This document shows positions 15,301 through 23,334 of a stretch of 64,000 nucleotides of DNA, one piece after another. Source of the DNA: Elgaria multicarinata webbii (Eukaryota > Chordata > Lepidosauria > Squamata > Anguidae); the NCBI RefSeq assembly GCF_023053635.1, contig NC_086178.1, forward strand, positions 93,604,226-93,668,225, given 5' to 3'. The first letter of the stretch is position 1. The number at the start of each line of letters is the position of its first letter. The position numbers were made by a program, and so were the translations under genes. Under the pieces are notes generated by a model. That model saw only the letters and a list, made by a program, of their open reading frames with translations. It made no database searches and was not told where the DNA came from.

Positions 15301-18300
15301 AAAGCTATAACATTGGAAACCAAAGTCAGGATTATTCAGACCATGGTATTTCCGATCTCCATGTATGGATGCGAAAGTTAGACAATGAATAAAACGAATA
15401 GGAGGAAGATCAACTCATTTGAAATGTGGTGTTGGAGGAGAGTTTTGGGGATACTATGGACCACAAAAAGACAAATAAATGGGTTCTAGAACAAATTAAG
15501 CCAGAACTCTCACTAGAAGTGAAAATGCTGAAACTGGGATTATCCTACTCTGGACATATAATGAAAAGAAATGACTCACTAGAAAAAATAATGCTAGGGA
15601 AAGCAGAAGGTAGAAGGAAAAGAGGAAGACCAAACAGGAGATGGATTGATTCCATAAAGGAAGACACGGACATGAAGTTACAAGATCTGAATAGGATGGT
15701 TTACAACAGATGCAACTGCAGGTCACTGATACATAAGGTCGCCATAAGTCAAAGTCGACTTGAAGGCACATAACTAACAAAACAGTTCTGGCTGCCAGAA
15801 CTAAAAAAATATGCTGTAGAGCTAAGAAAGGTACAGAAAAGGGCAACCAACGTGATCAGGGGGCTGAAGCAACTTGTCTGAGTTAAAGCTGCAATGTTTA
15901 GAGCTATTTAGGTTAGGGGGAAAAGGCAAGTAAAGAAGGATATGTTAGGGATGTATAAAATAAGTATGGCATGGAGGAAGTGGGTAGAGAGGGTCATCCA
16001 ATGAAACTGAATGGTGAGAAATTCAGGACAGACAAAAAGAAGTACTTTATACAGCACAGGGTTCTACTAAGAAATTCATTTCCACAACTCATGGCGATGG
16101 CCACTGACATAAGACAGCTCTAAAAGGGGACTAACAAATTCATGGAGAACAAGGTTATCAATGTCTACTAGTCATGATGGCTATATACTACACCTCTGCC
16201 TCTGAATACCAGTCACTGGGAAATGGCAGCATAAGAGAGCTATTGCCCGGGAGCCCTGGTTGTGGGATTCCTATTGGCATCTAGTTGACCACTTTGGGGA
16301 ACAGGATGAACTAGATAAGCCTTTGGTCTGATCAAGCTAGGCTGTTCTTACGTTCTTGAATTTCATCTGCAAAATTTCTGAATGTCATGCAGTGTTAAAG
16401 GCACAGAAGTTCTGCCACACAAAAAAAAGCACTAGTAATAGTATAAAATAACTGCTTCTGGCATGTTTTGCTATCTGCTAAATCTACCAAAGATTTCTGC
16501 AGTTTATGAAGTCTGAGGAAATCCTAGATTTTAAGACTTGACAATACTGTTGTGACATCTTTCCCAACCGGGTTCCCTCTTGCTGTGTTAGACTACAATT
16601 CCTATAATCGCACAGCCTGCTGTGCTATACTGGTTGTGGGATTACGGAACAGTAGTCCAACACATCTGGAGGATACTAAATTGGAAAAGGCTGATTTACA
16701 TCAAATAAGGTAAATGACTACAGGTCTCCAGGCTTTTTTATTAGCTGAATTCACGTTTAATCAATTGTGCCTGAGGAATCCATTAAGCAAACCTGGCACG
16801 TTAAGTGACTTATCCATTGATGCTCTTTCAGAAGGAATCACTGATACTCTTCCAGAAAAAAAGTACTGTCAATAGCATTAAATTATTAGCAAGCTGTATA
16901 CAACTGCGTATTTCAAAGGACTGTGCAACACTAATCTATCAAGCAACTCTACTTCCCCAAAGTAGCTTACAAAAATGAGTAACTTCCATCTAACAAAGAC
17001 TAGTTTTAAGTTTAGAATTAAGTTGTTCTAAAAAGGATGTTTTACTTTATGAAGTGAAAGATTACCCATACCAACTCTACCAATTGCTGCGGCAAAACTA
17101 ATTTCAACTACTGCGAAAAAGAAATAAGTTTAGCTGTCTGAAAGAATTTTTAAAAAGGCATCTCAAATGTTCTCCACTTCCTGAAATAAGAAATTTGGCA
17201 TGCTCAGCGTGCTGTCAAATTATGTCATAACAGGAAATATAAGGAACCAGCTTTCAAGTCTTCATATTCCATGAAGCATGCTACAGAAACCACTTAGGGA
17301 ACTTTCATGGGAGCCTCAGCACTTCCATAACAACATATGGCCTTTAGCCCTTTACTTCTCTTGAAACTACCTAAATAAGACCCTGTTCAGCTTCCAGGAA
17401 GATCTTTGCTACTCATCAGGGCAAAAGGACAAGAGGTGTGTTTTTCAGAGAGGTAGTTCTATTAATCTAGTGCAACAAAAAAATAGCAGAGCCTTGCAGC
17501 ATGTTAAAAACAAATTTATTATGGCATAAGCTTGGACACTTTAGTGGATAGTGTCCACAAACAGTTATGTCAGAATAAACAAGTATGTTGTCATCCCTAG
17601 AAAAGAATATCAGTTATGCAGGCAAAGTCCAATATCAATGAGCTGTTGCCATTCCAGTCCTTACACCTTTCTCAGGTACCCAGCATATAGGTATCTGTAC
17701 GCCGCCCTGAGATCTTAACGATATAGGGCGGGATACAAATGTTTTACATTTTTATTAGTAAAAAGGGTTGTTGTAAGCCTCACAACGGCCACCCTACTGA
17801 ATAGGTTAGGTTTTACATGCCAAGGCTGTTTTGCAACATGGGAAGTAAGGGTGTGCTTCTAAGCACGTGCAGAGCGCCTCTCTCACACTCCAAAGGCAGA
17901 CAAGATTAGGGGCCAAAGCTCTGAGGCCAGAGAGTGCAAACCTATGGGCCTCTTTTCAGACGTCAGCCACCGTCAAGCCAGGTGACTCCACACCGACAGG
18001 AATCCCAAGAACTTCCCCACTCCCTGATCACTTGGCTCGCAGGGGTGCGACTGGGCAGAGGAGTCACGAGCTCCACTGAGGGCCGACGACAACCTGACGG
18101 TGGCACGGGAGCCCCCTCCCCGCCTCCCGCGCGCGCATCTGCCTTCTTCCAACGTCACCAAGGAAGGCGGGGTGAGCGCGTGGAGGGAGGGAGGAAGGAG
18201 GGGGTGACATCGAGTGGAAGCCCCTCGCGCGCCTCGCAGAGGCGGCTGAAGGGTGGGGTCAACGGCTTGGGGAAGAAGGGAAGGAGAGGAGTACCGTATC

Positions 18301-18516
18301 CATGGGAACCGCCAACGTCTCACTCAGCCTCCCTGTCTCAAAAGCACTCAAGGCCCGGTCCGGCCCGCCTCACAAGGGGAAGAAAACGAGTGGGAAGGCG
18401 CCGCCGCTCATCCTACAATGGCTCTCCAGGCCTCAGAACTACGAAGCCACACAGCGCTAACAGCCCCCCTTCTTTTCACCACTCCCCACAACCCCGAGTC
18501 GCCGCTCACTTACCAT
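214..18516 (-). CDS. VPS26A: VPS26A, retromer subunit, nine coding exons
   Basis: This gene encodes the arrestin-fold subunit of the retromer cargo-recognition core (with VPS35 and VPS29), which recycles receptors from endosomes to the Golgi and plasma membrane on the cytosolic face of endosomes. Coding exons on the minus strand are 18514-18516, 10013-10162, 7516-7591, 5928-6084, 4833-4997, 3528-3634, 2763-2831, 1497-1639 and 214-327. Every intron has GT-AG ends and the phases agree throughout. The spliced protein is 327 residues, equal to the human length as I remember it. Recognisable segments are MSFLGGLFGPICEID at the N-terminus, SIKMEVGIEDCLHIEFEYNK in the middle, IRLFLAGYDPTPTMRD, and the tail QASAEQPEM. 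The C-terminal tail and the GPSTTTETET segment favour VPS26A over VPS26B. No disabling change is seen, so the gene looks functional. It lies downstream of SRGN in the same orientation. Confidence 0.97.
1497..1639 (-). CDS. VPS26A: VPS26A coding exon 8 (residues 243-290)
   Basis: The exon has 143 bases and ends in phase 0 before GTATAA. It encodes ESIPIRLFLAGYDPTPTMRD, FSVRYFLNLVLVDEEDRRYF and KQQ, which is essentially the human sequence from memory. Confidence 0.97.
1765..1965 (+). repeat. Old L2/CR1-type LINE 3' remnant
   Basis: A short reading frame ends with PTLYCFRHLLKTVLFQEAFL and a stop, resembling the last ORF residues of the L2 copies elsewhere in this window (PTLYSFRRQLKTFLFTQ). It is followed by a T-rich 3' region. 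Clearly diverged; it lies in VPS26A intron 7. Confidence 0.6.
2028..2204. mobile_element. hAT-like MITE, family A, with target duplication
   Basis: This 177-bp element has inverted ends based on CCTGTTCAGACGACAC and internal AAGCCATGG / CCACTGTGGCTT arms. AATAAGT flanks it at 2021-2027 and 2205-2211, and seven of eight bases agree if the duplication is taken as 8 bp, as hAT elements make. It has no coding capacity. Related copies are at 13076 and 60832. Confidence 0.75.
2763..2831 (-). CDS. VPS26A: VPS26A coding exon 7 (residues 220-243)
   Basis: The exon is 69 bases long, from an AACCAG acceptor to a GTAAGT donor. It encodes GPSTTTETETIAKYEIMDGA then PVK. The Thr/Glu-rich start matches VPS26A rather than the VPS26B paralogue. 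Confidence 0.96.
3528..3634 (-). CDS. VPS26A: VPS26A coding exon 6 (residues 184-220)
   Basis: This 107-base exon has a CTTAAG acceptor and a GTAAGA donor. It encodes YHLKDVIVGKIYFLLVRIKI followed by HMELQLIKKEITGI, start of the C-terminal lobe. Confidence 0.96.
4833..4997 (-). CDS. VPS26A: VPS26A coding exon 5 (residues 129-184)
   Basis: The exon has 165 bases and begins with the G that completes the split Arg codon. It encodes YFLKVTIVRR, EYDLIVHQLATYPDVNNS and MEVGIEDCLHIEFEYNKS, spanning the linker between the two lobes. The donor GTATGT interrupts the Lys codon after AA, and exon 6 supplies the final G. Confidence 0.97.
5928..6084 (-). CDS. VPS26A: VPS26A coding exon 4 (residues 77-129)
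   Basis: The exon has 157 bases and the acceptor is TTCTTAG. It encodes ELFNDKSNTHEFVNLVKELA and the strongly conserved QVEKPYESYIGANVRLR. The last codon (Arg) is split two bases to one. Confidence 0.97.
6309..7106. mobile_element. Non-autonomous DNA transposon, about 800 bp
   Basis: The left end CCCTGTTCAGACACAATGAT and the right end, read on the minus strand as CCCTGGTTTGGATGTCATGA, form imperfect terminal inverted repeats continuing into AAGC. The interior has no transposase-like frame. It fills most of VPS26A intron 3. hAT-like by its ends; family not certain. Confidence 0.55.
7516..7591 (-). CDS. VPS26A: VPS26A coding exon 3 (residues 52-77)
   Basis: This 76-base exon begins after TTTGCAG and ends before GTGAGT, leaving one base of a split codon. 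It encodes VNIVFKQHGKRLEHQGIRI followed by EFVGQI, which is close to the human segment. Confidence 0.96.
8478..8610. mobile_element. Foldback MITE with TTA target duplication
   Basis: GGACACAATCCTATGCATAT at the left pairs with the right end (GGTTGTAATCCTATACATAT on the minus strand), and an inner pair around AACTCCCAGAATT also folds. TTA flanks both sides, which suggests PIF/Harbinger-type integration. It lies in VPS26A intron 2. Confidence 0.6.
9257..9865 (+). repeat. 5'-truncated L2-type LINE copy
   Basis: The sequence matches the last ~600 bases of the nearly full-length L2 at 51405-55135, including the ORF end (HITPVLLQLHWLPVQVRA ... LKTFLFTQYFNT), the 3' UTR hairpin around GAACCGCCCAGAGAGC, and a TAAA-rich tail. 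I count roughly a dozen differences over ~385 bp of coding sequence, so both copies are young. It sits antisense in VPS26A intron 2. Confidence 0.93.
10013..10162 (-). CDS. VPS26A: VPS26A coding exon 2 (residues 2-51)
   Basis: The exon has 150 bases in phase 0 and follows a TTGCAG acceptor. It encodes the first strands of the N-terminal arrestin-like lobe, from SFLGGLFGPICEID to LFYDGESVSGK. The donor is GTAAAC. It is the first exon beyond the 8.35-kb intron 1. Confidence 0.97.
10612..10686. mobile_element. Palindromic MITE, family B (partial)
   Basis: GACCATGCTGGCTGGGGCTG followed by CTCCAAATGG-like arms and GGGCACCAGGTTGGGG identify one end of a common foldback MITE that is more complete at 44250 and 55993. 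Confidence 0.55.
10780..11029. repeat. Near-perfect 250-bp palindrome
   Basis: Two arms of about 125 bp meet at ACAAGTACTTGT (10901-10912) with essentially no spacer. The arms differ mainly by a four-base length change and a few substitutions. The outer end is ACAAAAGGAACCCAAAAGGC at the left. It is probably a young foldback DNA element, in VPS26A intron 1. Confidence 0.85.
12240..12318. mobile_element. Palindromic MITE, family B (degraded)
   Basis: Matches the core GACCAAGCTGGCTGCGG and the end CTGGAGGGCACGAGGTTG. It lies in VPS26A intron 1. Confidence 0.45.
13076..13412. mobile_element. hAT-like MITE family A, interrupted by another MITE
   Basis: The ends GGGCCTGTTTAGACAATATG and TCATCTGAACAGGCT match the 2028-2204 element. 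The copy is split at 13249-13389 by a 141-bp Harbinger-like MITE; without it the copy would be about 195 bp. Confidence 0.75.
13249..13389. mobile_element. 141-bp Harbinger-like MITE inserted in family A copy
   Basis: The ends GGCCACAGCTAGACCTAAGG and, on the minus strand, GGCCATAGCTAGACCTAAGG form ~30-bp inverted repeats. TTA at 13246-13248 and 13390-13392 is a three-base target duplication; removing the element and one TTA restores the family A sequence GGCTTAGTGTGTC. A copy of identical length is at 33576-33716 in the other orientation. Confidence 0.8.
14060..14215 (+). repeat. L2-like LINE 3' end with TAAA tail
   Basis: TTAGACTGTAAGCCTGAGGG, then GCCACTCTGAGAGCC, then GGGGTATAAATATG and a TAAA run, a common layout of L2/CR1-type 3' ends, preceded by a CT/C-rich tract. 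Different subfamily from the 51-kb L2. Confidence 0.55.
14745..14815 (-). repeat. L2 3'-end fragment inside CR1
   Basis: A short TAAA-type tail followed by the conserved 3' hairpin, in reverse orientation (ATCGCCCAATAGCCGAAGC ... GGGCGGTTC). It breaks the CR1 sequence between CAATGTAG and AAGTGTAAAG. Confidence 0.8.
15081..15779 (+). repeat. BovB (RTE) LINE 3' fragment inside CR1
   Basis: A 115-residue frame (15426-15773) encodes the BovB C-terminus: GHIMKRNDSLEKIMLGKAEG, RRKRGRPNRRWIDSIKED and VAISQSRLEGT. The end GTCAAAGTCGACTTGAAGGC with an AACTAACAA tail is the BovB 3' terminus. AAACAG occurs just before the fragment and just after its tail, a plausible short target duplication, and CR1 sequence continues directly on each side. 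Confidence 0.9.
16560..16695. mobile_element. Palindromic MITE, family B
   Basis: CCCAACCGGGTTCCCTC and GACTACAATTCC at the left pair with AGTAGTCCAACACATCTGG and TTGGAAAAGG at the right. Diverged copy in VPS26A intron 1. Confidence 0.6.
17697..17757 (+). repeat. L2-like 3'-end fragment
   Basis: GCCGCCCTGAGATC and GGGCGGGATACAAATG form the 3' hairpin usual in L2/CR1-like LINE tails. Short and diverged. Confidence 0.45.
18514..18516 (-). CDS. VPS26A: VPS26A coding exon 1 (start codon only)
   Basis: The only coding bases are ATG, followed immediately by the donor GTAAGT (18508-18513). The next exon starts with the codon for Ser2. The 5' UTR continues to higher coordinates inside the CpG island; the exact transcription start is not visible. 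Confidence 0.93.
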
Positions 18517-18577
18517 GGTCAGTCAGTCTCCGGCCCCCCTCCCCAAGCAACAGTAGCAACCCCGGCCCGCGCCCCTG

Positions 18578-18625
18578 TCATGTGATCTTAGAGGCCGTCA
18601 CTTCACTCCACGCCCCCGACACGTG
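18578..18625. promoter_or_regulatory. Paired E-boxes (M-box and CLEAR-like) upstream of VPS26A
   Basis: TCATGTGA at 18578-18585 and CACGTGAC at 18620-18627 lie about 65 and 105 bases upstream of the VPS26A ATG. TCATGTGA is the M-box form bound by MiT/TFE factors. CACGTGAC matches most of the CLEAR consensus GTCACGTGAC used by TFEB. Occupancy is inferred only from the motifs. Confidence 0.45.
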
Positions 18626-18703
18626 ACCACCCCCCTCCCACGGGGTGGCGGAAGGAAAGGGCGACGCGACGCTCTCAGGGAAGGAGCGGCTTTGAAAGAA
18701 AGG

Positions 18704-18718
18704 GCGCTAGGGGGCGCT
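18704..18718 (+). promoter_or_regulatory. Candidate CTCF site
   Basis: GCGCTAGGGGGCGCT agrees with the CTCF core CCASYAGRKGGCRSY at 13 of 15 positions by my count. It sits at the upstream edge of the VPS26A CpG island, between VPS26A and SRGN. Confidence 0.5.
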
Positions 18719-18825
18719 ACTCTTGTAGCGAGAGACCGAGGCGGAACAGGTGAACCCGGAAGGAGCAAGCCTAGCTCCGCCCCGCCCCCGTTTATTTTGT
18801 ATGTCATCAAATGTTCAGCCCGATC

Positions 18826-18907
18826 GTAGCTACGTTTACTCTGGAGTAAGTCCCACTGAGTTTAATGGGACTTCCCTTCATCTATATCTCCCTAGGATTG
18901 CAGCCAC
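18826..18907. mobile_element. Short palindromic MITE, family C
   Basis: CTCTGGAGTAAGTCCCACTG and GTTTAATGGGACTTCC form the core inverted repeat, ending at CCTAGGATTGCAGCC. It lies just upstream of the VPS26A CpG island. Confidence 0.6.
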
Positions 18908-19152
18908 AACCATATGTATTGGGTATAAACTTGAAACTTTCTATGACATTCCATGCATCTGATGAAATGGGCTATAGTCCATGAAAACTTGCGCCGCATT
19001 TAGCCGTTAAGGTTCCACAAGACTCGGTTGATATTTGCTGCGATAGACTAACACGGCTATGCTCTGGAAATTGTTACTTACTGTTGGTACTTGGTTGGAT
19101 ACATTCTTTCTTGTTTGGTCCTCGACCTAACAACTTTGTGAATATATATATA

Positions 19153-19443
19153 TAGGAAAGGAAAGGAACCTCTCGTGCAAGCACTGAGTCATTACTGACT
19201 CTTGGAGGGACGCCAGCTTTCGCTGACGTTTTCTTGGCAGGCCTTATAGCGGGGTGGTTTGCCGTTGCCTTCCCCGGCCGTTATTCCCTTTCCCCCAGCT
19301 AGCTAGGTACTCATTTTACCGACCTCAAGAGGATGGAAGGCTGAGTCGACCGGAGCTGGTTGCCTGAAACTTGAACTCAGGCCTTGGGGAGAGTTTCAGC
19401 TGCAGAAACTGCTGCTTTACTGCTCTGCACCACACGAGGCTAA
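19153..19443 (-). repeat. tRNA-derived SINE (Sauria SINE-like)
   Basis: On the minus strand the head has a box A-like TGGTGCAGAGCAG and a box B-like GAGTTCAAGTTTC. The body continues with CAGCCTTCCATCCTCTTGAG, GGTAAAATGAGTACC and GGCAACGGCAAACCACCCC, and ends near TGACTCAGTGCTTGCACGAG with a CCTTTCC tail. This layout is the one I recall for squamate tRNA SINEs. About 0.6 kb upstream of the VPS26A ATG. Confidence 0.75.
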
Positions 19444-20418
19444 TATATATATAATATACAAATAATATGAAATATGTTATTGTATGTGAAAGCAAGGCTT
19501 GTATGAGACATACCGAGTAAGATACAGATTTCCAAGGAGCAAGCCCCACTGAACACAGAGGGACTTATTTATGAGTAAGCATTACATGGATATTTGGTCT
19601 ACTTTTCTTGAAATCTATGCATAACTCCCCCCTTTTTGTGTGTCTATGAATAGTATATCTGATGGAAAAACTATGTCATTCCTATGTATGTAATGTTTCT
19701 TTGTTTTTGTTTTTCACAATTTTTTTTTGCTCTGTTAACATTCACAATAAAAAAAAAATATGAGAAAAATGCATGTAAGATCAGGATATATGCTGTTCTT
19801 ATATTTAAAACATCTATTCTCCCCCATACCATCCTGAATTAATGTTGGCAGTTCATCATAGATATATTAATTCTGCATTATGTCTTACGTCAAGCTGTGT
19901 AATGCTAAAACTTTCTCATATGAAAAGTTTTACAGTAGTATAATTCCATCAAATAGAAGTGAAAGTGTTTAATTCTCCATATCACCAGCAGGTGTCTTGT
20001 ATTTGATGACTCTGATTCTGGTAGTCTCACAGGAAAACCCAGTTTGCACCGGCTGACGCACACATGGAGCTCCCATCCCATAATGTGATCTTGTTTGGGC
20101 ATCCATTGTATGAGTGAAAGTGGAGAAAAAAGGTGATTGCACAGAGGTCTGCATGGGTTGAAGCTCTCACCTTTGGCAACACATTTAAAGCAGAACAGTT
20201 GTTCAAAATATACTGCCTTACCTGGCCCCTGTCTATACGACAATGGGATTACTCCTCATTGAATATAAACCTGAATTTTCATTGATTCGAATCTACGCAA
20301 AGAGCGTCACACTGCAACAGCAACAGCGATTTCTCTCCTGATTTTTTTTGGTAGTGTAGTTATTAATGCACACTTACGCACATTCGTACATACAATGCTA
20401 CGGAGGAGAGAGGAGCAA

Positions 20419-20740
20419 AGCTATAAATTTTATCTGTGGACCTCTGCAGATTCATATAAGAGAAAACCCGAGAGGGGGGGGAAAGGAACGAGGCAGAAAC
20501 GGAGGATGTGAGAGTGTGGGAAAGCAGCGTGTTGCAAAGGACAACCCTCTAAAAAGAAAATGGAAGCTTTTCTCCAAGGAGCGAGACGGAAACTGAACAC
20601 GTCTCCTCCCTCTGGCCGCCTGTTCCCCCTTCTTTGTTTTAATATTATAAGCTCTATCTGGGGAGCTCCGCAGAATCATATAATTTAAAATAAAATGGCG
20701 GAAAGGAACGAGGGAGCCAGAGGATGCAATAGGTGGGAAG
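20419..20740 (+). repeat. Imperfect direct duplication, spacing ~225 bp
   Basis: TATCTGTGGACCTCTGCAGA with GGAAAGGAACGAGGCAGA in the first copy recurs as TATCTGGGGAGCTCCGCAGA with GGAAAGGAACGAGGGAGC in the second. The unit is not a repeat I recognise. Confidence 0.6.
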
Positions 20741-21744
20741 GTGGGAAATCAGCCAATCACTTTGTCCTGCCAAAAAATGTACCACCATTTTAAATAATTT
20801 TAATAACGATGGCTTCCGCCTGGGGACTAGATTTCCATGAAGAATCAAAGAATCCCTAACAGAATCTATAGCTTCAAATGGAGCCCCTAATTCCCAACCT
20901 TCCGTGTGGGAAGCAGTAGAGTGAAGAAACATCTGGGGATAATGCTGCAGGGTTTAATTTACGGAAAGAACAATGGAGATTGACAGTGTCTGAAATATTT
21001 GTTTTATGCATAAATATGCAAACAAGGCATACCAGGTGCTAATACACACAGCAGGCAGCAAATCCAGCAAAGCTGCATCATATTCCCCAAAAGAATCCCT
21101 GCACTCCAAGGACTTCAGCCAACTCAGAAAAGTAGCCAAAGTCCAACTTCATAAAGGGCAAAACTACATGTGATTTTTATTACATAGTTTGGTGTTGCCT
21201 AACAATATAACCAATAGTTAGTACAGGTTGCCACCCACCCTCAAAAAATTAGGACTGTGGTGTAGGAGATTTAACCACACACACACACATTGAATTGGGG
21301 CCCTCTGCACTTACTTTTACCATTGGGGCAAGGAACCTCCCATTTGTTCCAATGGGAGGTTTTTCCCCAATGCAAACAGGCACAGCAGGAGGGAATTTCA
21401 ATTGGTGCTACAGCAGGGGGCAAAGGATTAAATCGTCCATGCTATGGTCCCACCCTGGCTTGGATCCTTCATGGCAGCTATTATAGAAAAAACCCAGTTA
21501 CTCTACACCAAACTATGTGAAAAGTCGCATCTAGTTTGGCCCTACAAGCTAGTGGCTCTCACCTGGCATGGGTTCTGGCTGGGTCAGAAGCAGTATGGGC
21601 TCTTTCTTTACTTACTCATATTTTAGCCCACTTATCAGAAAGTATCCCACATCAGCAAATAAAAGACAGGCCCTGGCACCAGGCTTACAAACGGAAGGGA
21701 AGTGGAAGAACAGTTCTTCAAGGCTAGAAGAAAACAGTGAACTA

Positions 21745-21830
21745 TATGTGGGCATTTATTATTATTTTTTATTATTATTATTTATTTATATAGCACCATC
21801 AATGTACATACCCAGATTAGGCTGGGCAGA
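21745..21830 (-). repeat. L2-like LINE 3' tail, subfamily of the 42-kb copy
   Basis: A TTA/TTTA-rich run followed by TATATAGCACCATCAATGTA is the reverse complement of the tail at 42540-42600 (TACATAGATGGTGCTATATA). Confidence 0.6.
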
Positions 21831-22924
21831 TCTTCCCTTGTGGGTAGTCTTGCTTGAATAGCAATTGTTCCTTTGACCAATGGATGGGGCCAAAAGGAAG
21901 TATCCAACAGGGCCCCACTCAGCCTCCATAGGGCTTTGGGACTTCTAAAAGTAACCCTGCAAACAAGTGGAAATGCTCATTTCTGAATTGAGACATGTCA
22001 GCGGAGCTTTCTTTTGTGAGCGCCATTGATTGACTTGCCCCACTCCAGAAATGAACATTTTTGCTTGTTTTGAGTTATTTTTAGACACACGAAAGCTCTG
22101 GCCCTGTTGTGCGAGCAATCACTCCTGCAAGCACACATGCACAATAGGAAACAAGCAAACTCCCTGCAGCTGCTCCTTCTCTGGCTGATGTATGGTCTCC
22201 CCCCCCCCTCGTGCTTTGAAGTTATTCTTAGGAAGCAGGGTATTCAGCGCCCACCCCATGTCCCCTGCCTGATGGATGAGGCCAGAGTGGGCCTCCCTTC
22301 TTCTCTCCAGCCCCAGAGCAACAGTCAGTTGGAGCTGAGTGTTTGAGAATCTGTCAGTTTGGGATATACTTCCTAGTAAGAGTGCTTAGGTACAGACCCA
22401 GACATGCTTGGCTTTGTTTGTACATAATTGTGCTCACTGAAATGAAAGGTGCATGGAGTGTGTGTATTAGACGTTGTAAAGCACACAACAAATATTGATC
22501 TTCTCACCCCATTCAGTTGAATGTTTGACAACTGCCTCTACATTCCTGATACGTTAGAGCACAACAAAACCATAAAAGCCTGTTTGAAAACCCTGTTTTA
22601 AAAGGGATGAAAAATTACTCTGTGCAGGTACAGTTTTACATTTTAAACACACTGAAATCATAGCACCATCATGATTACAGGAATAGAATGGCGTTTGCTT
22701 CTGCTACCCTGATGCTAAGCACATTTACTTGGGAATAAACACGATCTTGTTGTAGAAAAAGATGGTTTTAATATAAAAATAATGCAATGAGCATCTGTAT
22801 CCATGCATATGCCTAGCTGGTGTCCCCCTGAATATGTGTGTGTGCGTATTAAAAATAAGTATTCAGTGGTGACTAGCATCAGCCTAATGGGCCCCAGCAT
22901 GCTTATGCCAGCCCTGGTGCTGAT

Positions 22925-23060
22925 GCTAGGTCTGTTTGTAACATCCTCATCTTCTGCTGCTCTTTGGTGGTAATTTGGGAGGTCCTGGGCTGCAAGGCTC
23001 TGGACTTGAGCCTCAAGATCCATCTTTAGCTTCACCATATTACAAGCTTGCGTATACCTG
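22925..23060 (-). pseudogene. Possible coding relic of unknown origin
   Basis: Within a 131-residue minus-strand frame (22715-23110), the stretch YTQACNMVKLKMDLEAQVQS followed by LAAQDLPNYHQRAAEDED has natural-looking amphipathic composition and begins after an AG resembling a splice acceptor. I cannot assign it to a family. It could equally be chance or part of an unrecognised repeat. Confidence 0.2.
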
Positions 23061-23252
23061 CTTGAGAAAGAGAGATTGGAAATTTGGTAGGAAATATGAA
23101 TTTCATGCATATTAAGTTCTCCAACTTGTGGATTTTCTGTAATAATGGATTTCTTGCAACTTAGATTTTAACATTTTCATGTTTCACAGGTATTCTTGTT
23201 TGGATGGCATGTTAATGACACATTTCTGGCAGTGAACTAAAAATATTTACAG

Positions 23253-23334
23253 TGCAATCTTATACACATCTATTCAGAAGTAAGTCCCATTGAGTTCAAT
23301 GAAACTGACTCCCTGGTATACGGTTGCAGCCTTA
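23253..23334. mobile_element. Short palindromic MITE, family C
   Basis: TGCAATCTTATACACATCTA, AGTAAGTCCCATTGAG and the end GGTTGCAGCC mark a diverged copy in intergenic DNA. Confidence 0.6.

Larger units (their letters stand above)
14445..16368 (+). repeat. CR1 LINE 3' part, interrupted by two later insertions
   Basis: The sequence follows the CR1 3' region: degraded RT-domain sequence (AAGTTTGCTGATTATCACCA, GGGATCTTGGGGTTGTGG), then the 3' UTR with CAGGACAGACAAAAAGAAG and CTAGGCTGTTCTTACGTTCT. It contains an L2 3' fragment on the minus strand (14745-14815) and a BovB fragment (about 15081-15779). The frame is heavily decayed, and it is older than both insertions. Confidence 0.85.
17930..18790 (-). 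promoter_or_regulatory. VPS26A: CpG island and promoter of VPS26A
   Basis: This is the main GC- and CpG-rich stretch of the window that is not transposon-derived, and it surrounds the VPS26A start-codon exon. Bases upstream of the ATG (higher coordinates) contain two E-boxes (18579-18584 and 18620-18625), GC-rich Sp1-like runs and a CTCF-like motif at 18704-18718. No TATA box is evident, as expected for a housekeeping gene. Several open frames cross the island in both directions but resemble no known protein and look like by-products of high GC. Confidence 0.85.

Noticed and set aside
15426-15773. 115-residue frame as a host gene
   Set aside because: GHIMKRNDSLEKIMLGKAEG is the BovB LINE C-terminus.
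17934-18626. 230-residue plus-strand open frame over the CpG island
   Set aside because: Low-complexity Arg/Gly/Pro/Ser translation caused by high GC, overlapping the VPS26A promoter and start exon, with no recognisable domain.
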